In this document: positions 14,926 through 18,793 of the stretch, one piece after another | Layout: each line of letters begins with the position of its first letter | Position numbering within the stretch: position 1 is the stretch's first letter | From: Acidobacteriaceae bacterium | GTDB lineage: Bacteria > Acidobacteriota > Terriglobia > Terriglobales > Acidobacteriaceae | Assembly (NCBI GenBank): GCA_003165095.1 | Contig: PLSH01000219.1 | Span: 1-18,793, forward strand | DNA: 18,793 bases | Direction: 5' to 3' | Translations under genes and position numbers: made by a program | The notes under the pieces: generated by a model | The model's database searches: none | The model's input: the letters and a program-made list of their open reading frames with translations, nothing else | Told to the model about the DNA's origin: nothing

Positions 14926-16179
14926 ATGGCAGCAGAAACCAAAAAATCCGCGGCCCTCACGTCGCCCGGATATCTCGTTCCGTTCATCACGGTAACCGCG
15001 CTGTTTTTCATCTTCGGATTCATCACCAACCTGAACATGGCCCTGGTGCCGCACCTCAGGAAGATTTTTACCCTGCCCTACGGCCTGGCGATGCTGGCAG
15101 AGTCGGCGTTTTTCCTGGCCTACTTTGTCTTCTCCGCGCCAACTTCGAAGTTGATTGAGACCATCGGCTACAAGCGGACGATGGTGGTTTCACTTTTTAT
15201 CCAAGTGGTCGGCTGCCTGTTGTTTGTTCCCGCAGCTAAGCTGGTCAGCTTCCCGCTGTTCCTCACCGCGGTGTTCATCGTGGGCGCGGGCGTAACGGCC
15301 TTGCAGACCTCGGCCAACCCGTATGTTTCGATTCTCGGGCCCGAAGGCACAGCCTCCATCCGACTGAACCTGTCACAGGCCTTCAACTCCATCGGCGGCT
15401 CCCTTGCGCCGCTGGTCGCCGGCGCGTACATCCTCGCCGATCCAGGCAAGCTGGCCACTCAGGCGGCCATTGCCAACACCGTGCGGGTGCCCTACATCGC
15501 TATCGCCGCCGCGCTGCTGATTCTCGGCGTCGCGGTTGCCCTTTCGCATCTGCCGGCGATTACCCAGACCCAGGCCTTCCGTCCCGGCAAAGCCGGCGAT
15601 CCGGTTCTGAGCCGCAGCATCTGGAGCTTCCGGCATACCGTGCTGGGCGCAGTGGCCATCTTCTTCTATGTCGGCGTTGAAGTCGGTTTGGCTTCGATTG
15701 CGGTCAATTACTTCAACACCCAGGGAATGAGCACCGCGAAGACCGCCTCCTTCCTGGTATCGCTTTACTGGCTTGGCGCGCTGGTCGGGCGCTTGCTTGG
15801 CGCGTGGATTATGACCAAAGTGAAGCCGGGAAAGCTGCTGGGCGTATTCGCCTTTGCCGCCGCGGCGCTCATCGCCACTTCCATGTTTACTTCGGGATGG
15901 ATAGCAATCGGCACGCTGGTGCTGTGCGGCTTCTTCAACTCGGTCATGTTCCCCAACATCTTCACGCTGGGCATCGCCGGGCTAGGACCCCTGACCAGCA
16001 AGGGCTCGGGGCTGATCATGACCGCCATTGTCGGCGGCGCCATCATTCCCTATTTGATCGGTGCTCTGGCCGACAAGGTGGGCATTCAGGGCTCGTTCGT
16101 GATTCCCGTCATCTGCTACCTCTACATCGCCTACTACGGCCTGTGGGGATCGAAGCCCAAGCGCACGATAACGGCGTAA
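14926..16179 (+). CDS. FucP/GluP-family sugar:H+ symporter (MFS)
   Basis: This is a 417-residue, 12-helix major facilitator protein of the FucP/GluP (glucose/galactose/fucose) branch, which imports a hexose with protons across the inner membrane. The branch signature is intact: TSANPYVSILGPEG (128-141) followed by RLNLSQAFNSIGG (146-158), where the Asn and Gln residues contact the sugar in FucP. A FITNLNMALVPHLR element near residues 32-46 of helix 1 also fits. The exact sugar cannot be decided. ATG 14926 is preceded by GGGGA at 14911-14915. Downstream lies a strong hairpin (16232-16261) that probably ends its transcript. Confidence 0.93.
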   Translation: MAAETKKSAALTSPGYLVPFITVTALFFIFGFITNLNMALVPHLRKIFTLPYGLAMLAESAFFLAYFVFSAPTSKLIETIGYKRTMVVSLFIQVVGCLLFVPAAKLVSFPLFLTAVFIVGAGVTALQTSANPYVSILGPEGTASIRLNLSQAFNSIGGSLAPLVAGAYILADPGKLATQAAIANTVRVPYIAIAAALLILGVAVALSHLPAITQTQAFRPGKAGDPVLSRSIWSFRHTVLGAVAIFFYVGVEVGLASIAVNYFNTQGMSTAKTASFLVSLYWLGALVGRLLGAWIMTKVKPGKLLGVFAFAAAALIATSMFTSGWIAIGTLVLCGFFNSVMFPNIFTLGIAGLGPLTSKGSGLIMTAIVGGAIIPYLIGALADKVGIQGSFVIPVICYLYIAYYGLWGSKPKRTITA

Positions 16180-16231
16180 AAAAAGTTTCCAGCCACCGGC
16201 TATAAGCTGGTTAGAATACGAATTCAAAGCG

Positions 16232-16261
16232 AAGGCCCTTCGGCAAACACCGAAGGGCCTT
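16232..16261 (+). terminator. Strong hairpin, probable terminator of the sugar transporter
   Basis: AAGGCCCTTCGG (16232-16243) pairs perfectly with CCGAAGGGCCTT (16250-16261), a 12-bp stem with a 6-nt loop, 52 bp after the transporter stop. The T-run after it is short (three Ts), so an attenuator or an RNA 3' end is also possible. The hairpin itself is certain; the terminator role is likely. Confidence 0.7.
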
Positions 16262-16268
16262 TGCACAA

Positions 16269-16300
16269 AGCTGAGAGCTAACAGCTAAAGACTGTCTTTA
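16269..16300 (+). promoter_or_regulatory. Heptad repeats and palindrome ahead of micro-ORF
   Basis: Three tandem heptads run AGCTGAG, AGCTAAC, AGCTAAA (16269-16289). Overlapping the last is a perfect 15-nt dyad TAAAGAC-T-GTCTTTA (16286-16300), ending 3 bp before the micro-ORF start. The structure could be an operator or an RNA fold masking translation. I see no good Shine-Dalgarno sequence within it. Confidence 0.4.
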
Positions 16301-16303
16301 AGC

Positions 16304-16429
16304 ATGAAGCGCAAATCCAAGCCGCGCAGCCACAGCCTGCTTATCGTCATCCTGGCAACCGCTGCGGTTCTCATCCTGCTGCTGCGGATGCTGGTCTTCG
16401 TTGCCGGCCACGGGCATCACCGCTTCTAA
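16304..16429 (+). CDS. Possible 41-residue single-helix membrane peptide
   Basis: This short frame begins MKRKSKPRSH (strongly basic), continues with a hydrophobic stretch SLLIVILATAAVLILLLRML (11-30), and ends VFVAGHGHHRF. The layout is that of a small membrane peptide with cytoplasmic basic N-terminus and a His-rich tail, perhaps metal-touching. Against it: no clear ribosome binding site and a position between a hairpin and a convergent gene. For it: ATG start, TAA stop and a well-formed basic-helix-His pattern. Its stop overlaps the glycosyltransferase stop by 3 nt (16426-16429). No family is recognised. Confidence 0.5.
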   Translation: MKRKSKPRSHSLLIVILATAAVLILLLRMLVFVAGHGHHRF

Positions 16430-17220
16430 GCCTGATCCTGCTTCACGCGTTTTCCCGCCTGCCACGCCTTCACAAACTTCCAGTGAATATAGACCGAGTG
16501 GTTCAGGTGCTGGAGCAGCCCTTCGCGCCCATCCAGAAATCCAAGCCGAAAGATGTAGTTGTAAACAAACGTGGCGGCCGGATTCAGCAATGCGTTGCAC
16601 AGGAATGTGGGCAGCGAGCGGCTATCGCGCCCTGCTGCGGCCAGCATCTCCGCGCTCGCCGAGCTATATCGATTCATGTGCTCGACGTACTCGTCGAGCG
16701 TTGGGTAGCAGTGGTGGATCAGGTGCCCTTTCAGCTGCCCTACCGGTCCCTGGGCCTTCATCGTCTCGTGCACCGGCCGCTCCTCAAACCGCGCCGCGCC
16801 GCGCCGGAAGAGCCGCAGCTTGGGATCGGGCAAGTAGCCGCCGTGCCGCAGCGGACGGCCAAGAAAGTGGTTGAGCCGCGGAATCCGGTAGGCGTTTACC
16901 GCGGGCTCGCCGGCCAGCACCGCCTCAATCTCCCGCGCCAGCTCCGGGCTCAGTTCCTCATCCGCATCGAGTGACAGCACCCAATCGCCGGTCGCGTGAT
17001 CGATGGCCGAATTCTTCTGCCGTGCGAATCCCTTCCACGGTTCCTCGAAGAGGCGCGCTCCGGCGCTTTCCGCAATTTCCACGGTCCCATCGTGCGAGCC
17101 GGAATCCACGATCACGATCTCCGTGGCGATCTCCGGCCCTACGCGCAGGCTCGCCAGAGTGCGCGGCAGGTTCGCCGCTTCGTTCAGCGTCACGATGGCC
17201 ACAGTCAGGCTATTCGGCAT
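16426..17220 (-). CDS. Family 2 glycosyltransferase, WaaE-like
   Basis: This is a 264-residue GT-A fold inverting glycosyltransferase, likely acting on lipopolysaccharide core or another envelope glycan at the cytoplasmic face of the inner membrane. The nucleotide-sugar region includes TLNEAANLPRTLASL (11-25) and IVDSGSHDGT (37-46). The metal-binding DAD is residues 85-87 in LSLDADEEL. The C-terminal block ending FLDGREGLLQHLNHSVYIHW is typical of WaaE/KdtX-type enzymes (glucose addition to heptose). The acceptor and sugar are inferred from resemblance only. The ATG at 17220 has a poor ribosome binding site (GGCAGG). It lies 75 bp downstream of the aldo/keto reductase on the same strand, so the two may share a transcript. 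Confidence 0.88.
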   Translation of the reverse strand: MPNSLTVAIVTLNEAANLPRTLASLRVGPEIATEIVIVDSGSHDGTVEIAESAGARLFEEPWKGFARQKNSAIDHATGDWVLSLDADEELSPELAREIEAVLAGEPAVNAYRIPRLNHFLGRPLRHGGYLPDPKLRLFRRGAARFEERPVHETMKAQGPVGQLKGHLIHHCYPTLDEYVEHMNRYSSASAEMLAAAGRDSRSLPTFLCNALLNPAATFVYNYIFRLGFLDGREGLLQHLNHSVYIHWKFVKAWQAGKRVKQDQA

Positions 17221-17295
17221 CCTGCCAAGAATAATGCATCTGAAAAGGCACGGGCACCCCAGATCTCGCTTTTGAGACCTGCGAACGGGCAGTCC

Positions 17296-18171
17296 TCAAC
17301 GTGCCGCGGCTTCAAACTCGACCCTCTCCTCTGCGCTCAGCTTCAAATCCGCCGCGGCTACGTTCTCTTCCAGGTGCGCAACCTTCGATGTGCCGGGAAT
17401 CGGCAGCAGAACCGGCGAGCGCTGGAGCAGCCACGCCAGCGAAAGCTGTGAAACCGTCGCCCCATGCCGGGCGGCAATCGTAGCCAGCGCCTGCGCCGAG
17501 GGGTGGTCGGCCCGGAGCAGCTTGCCTCCGGCGTTTGGATACCAGGGCAGAAACCCAATGCCGCGCCCTTCGCAATAATTCAGCGTTTCTTCGTGACGCC
17601 GGTCGCCCAGGCTGTAGCGATTCTGGACAGTGACGATGGGCACAACCCTCTTTGCGTCCTCAATCTCCGCCGGCGTCACCTCGCTCAGCCCGATGTGCCT
17701 GATCTTGCCCTGCTCCTGCATCCGCTTGAGCGCGCCCAGGCTCTCTTCGAGCGGTGTGCGCGGGTCGATGCGGTGAAGCTGGTAAAGATCGATGCGCTCC
17801 AACTTCAGCCGGCGCAGGCTCATCTCCACGCATTGAATCAGGTAGCCGGCGCGGCCCACGTACTCGGTCTTCGCAGGGCCCTGGCGCGTGATGCCGCCCT
17901 TGGTAGCGATCACCACGCCCGCCGCATACGGCGCCAGCGCCTCGCAGATCAGCCGCTCGGCAATTTCCGGCCCGTAGGCATCGGCGGTGTCGATCAGCGT
18001 CACGCCCAGTTCCACGGCGCGGCGCAACACGCGGCGGGCCTCGGCAGGGTCAGCCGGTTCGCCCCACGCGCCCTCGCCCACCAGCCGCATGGTTCCATAG
18101 CCCAGCCTTGAAACCGGGAGATCGCCGCCAATCAAAAATCTGCCGCTGGCAAATGCAGTCTGTGCGTTCAT
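17296..18171 (-). CDS. Aldo/keto reductase
   Basis: This is a 291-residue NADPH-dependent oxidoreductase with an (alpha/beta)8 barrel, cytoplasmic, reducing aldehydes or ketones. The catalytic tetrad is complete: Asp61 and Tyr66 in LIDTADAYG, Lys91 in VIATKGG, and His133 in YQLHRID. The C-terminal [13 protein letters not shown] (near 257-270) is the cofactor-phosphate binding element of the family. It resembles the general Tas/YajO-like group and the substrate is unknown. The start ATG 18171 lacks a strong Shine-Dalgarno sequence. It is divergent from the small membrane protein at 18255. Confidence 0.93.
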   Translation of the reverse strand: MNAQTAFASGRFLIGGDLPVSRLGYGTMRLVGEGAWGEPADPAEARRVLRRAVELGVTLIDTADAYGPEIAERLICEALAPYAAGVVIATKGGITRQGPAKTEYVGRAGYLIQCVEMSLRRLKLERIDLYQLHRIDPRTPLEESLGALKRMQEQGKIRHIGLSEVTPAEIEDAKRVVPIVTVQNRYSLGDRRHEETLNYCEGRGIGFLPWYPNAGGKLLRADHPSAQALATIAARHGATVSQLSLAWLLQRSPVLLPIPGTSKVAHLEENVAAADLKLSAEERVEFEAAAR

Positions 18172-18254
18172 AATGGATTGGATGCTACGTTATTTCCATC
18201 GGCTCAGAACTCAAATTCTGCCGAAAGAAATCTCCATATGGCAGGAGATCGCGA

Positions 18255-18497
18255 ATGAACCTTGACGATGAACGGCTTGAATACGAAAAGCAAGTCAAGA
18301 ACCAATTGGGCAGAAAGGCGCAGGCCGGCGGGGGAGCAGCTGTCCTGCTGGGCCTGCTGATGCTCTTCGCGCTGCCACCAGCCAGGCCCGGAGCGAACGT
18401 TGACCTGCATCCGATGGCCAAGCTCATGGTCGGAATCGGTGCATTTTCGGCCGCCATCGGCACATTGGGCCGCATTTTCTTCCTTCCTCCGGAATAG
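18255..18497 (+). CDS. Small two-helix membrane protein, unknown
   Basis: The protein has 80 residues. A charged N-terminal part (residues 1-24, MNLDDERLEYEKQVKNQLGR...) is followed by two hydrophobic segments, about 26-43 and 55-77. The start ATG has AGGAGA at 18243-18248, a good site. I recognise no family. It precedes a TM2-domain protein by 75 bp on the same strand, so the two may be co-expressed. The role is unknown. Confidence 0.7.
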   Translation: MNLDDERLEYEKQVKNQLGRKAQAGGGAAVLLGLLMLFALPPARPGANVDLHPMAKLMVGIGAFSAAIGTLGRIFFLPPE

Positions 18498-18572
18498 AGG
18501 AGCGATTCCGGTGAAGGAACCCTTTTGCTCCCGGTTGCGTATACCCGGCAGCAGCAGCGAGGAGCTTCAGAC

Positions 18573-18793
18573 ATGAGCAGCCCGGTTTACCCCAATCCGC
18601 AAGCCGTTTTCTATCAGCAGTATGAAGTGGTGCGCCGCGATGAAATCGTGGGCATTCTCCTAGCTCTCTTTCTGGGCAGCTTCGGCATTCACCATTTTTA
18701 CCTGCGCCGCACCGGCCTGGGCATTCTCTACTGCTTCTTCTTCTGGTCGGGGATTCCCGCCATTCTCGGCTTTATCGAGTGCTTCTTCATGCC
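18573..18793 (+). CDS. TM2-domain membrane protein (C-terminus outside window)
   Basis: The 73 visible residues begin at ATG 18573, with GAGGAG (18559-18564) well spaced. Residues about 22-70 match a TM2 domain: VGILLALFLGSFGIHHFYLR, with the characteristic GxxGxHxFYL pattern, followed by GLGILYCFFF and IPAILGFIECF. TM2 proteins are small, two-helix membrane proteins of unclear function. The frame runs off the window. A short polar N-terminus (1-21) precedes the domain. Confidence 0.85.
   Translation, partial: MSSPVYPNPQAVFYQQYEVVRRDEIVGILLALFLGSFGIHHFYLRRTGLGILYCFFFWSGIPAILGFIECFFM

Overview
The window looks like chromosomal DNA of a high-GC (roughly 60%) Gram-negative bacterium. My best guess is an Acidobacteriota member of the class Terriglobia. 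This is inference from the gene mix (CHASE2 adenylate cyclase, Er-VIT membrane ferritin, FucP-type sugar MFS, Asp-box lipoprotein, FN3 lipoprotein), not from a marker gene. I see no rRNA, tRNA, CRISPR array, transposase or phage gene. Most of the window reads as ordinary chromosome with several small accessory items.

Layout. (1) 1-980, minus: the N-terminal part of an FN3 lipoprotein, cut by the window edge and divergent from an MFS transporter (1089-2222, plus). (2) 2430-5892, plus: a possible three-gene envelope operon made of a CHASE2 adenylate cyclase, an exported Gln/Asn-rich protein and an exported M48 metalloprotease. (3) 5957-9256, minus: a 1,099-residue lipoprotein with carboxypeptidase-regulatory-like domains, Asp-box propeller repeats and cysteine-rich inserts, one of which has knottin-like cysteine spacing. 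(4) 9656-10264, plus: a thymidine kinase family protein with a degenerate P-loop, convergent with a class I/II aminotransferase (10286-11476, minus). (5) 11608-12689, plus: hypA and hypB (nickel insertion) with no hydrogenase or other hyp genes in view, preceded by a perfect 14-bp palindrome, then a ParD/ParE-type toxin-antitoxin pair (12737-13299). (6) 13449-14654, minus: an MbfA/Er-VIT membrane ferritin, divergent from a FucP-family sugar transporter (14926-16179). (7) 16180-16429: a strong hairpin, heptad repeats, a palindrome and an unlisted 41-codon membrane micro-ORF. (8) 16426-18171, minus: a WaaE-like glycosyltransferase and an aldo/keto reductase. (9) 18255-end, plus: a two-helix small membrane protein and a TM2-domain protein cut by the window edge.

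How the genes work together. The cyclase, Gln/Asn-rich protein and protease are close-packed on one strand. They could couple an envelope signal (CHASE2) to cAMP and to periplasmic proteolysis, but only gene order supports this. HypA and HypB overlap by 4 nt and act together in nickel delivery. Antitoxin and toxin overlap by 13 nt. The remaining genes look like independent units. I did not find a clearly new multi-gene system. The most interesting leads are the knottin-like insert, the cyclase/Gln-Asn-rich/protease cluster, the altered thymidine kinase P-loop and the micro-ORF region.
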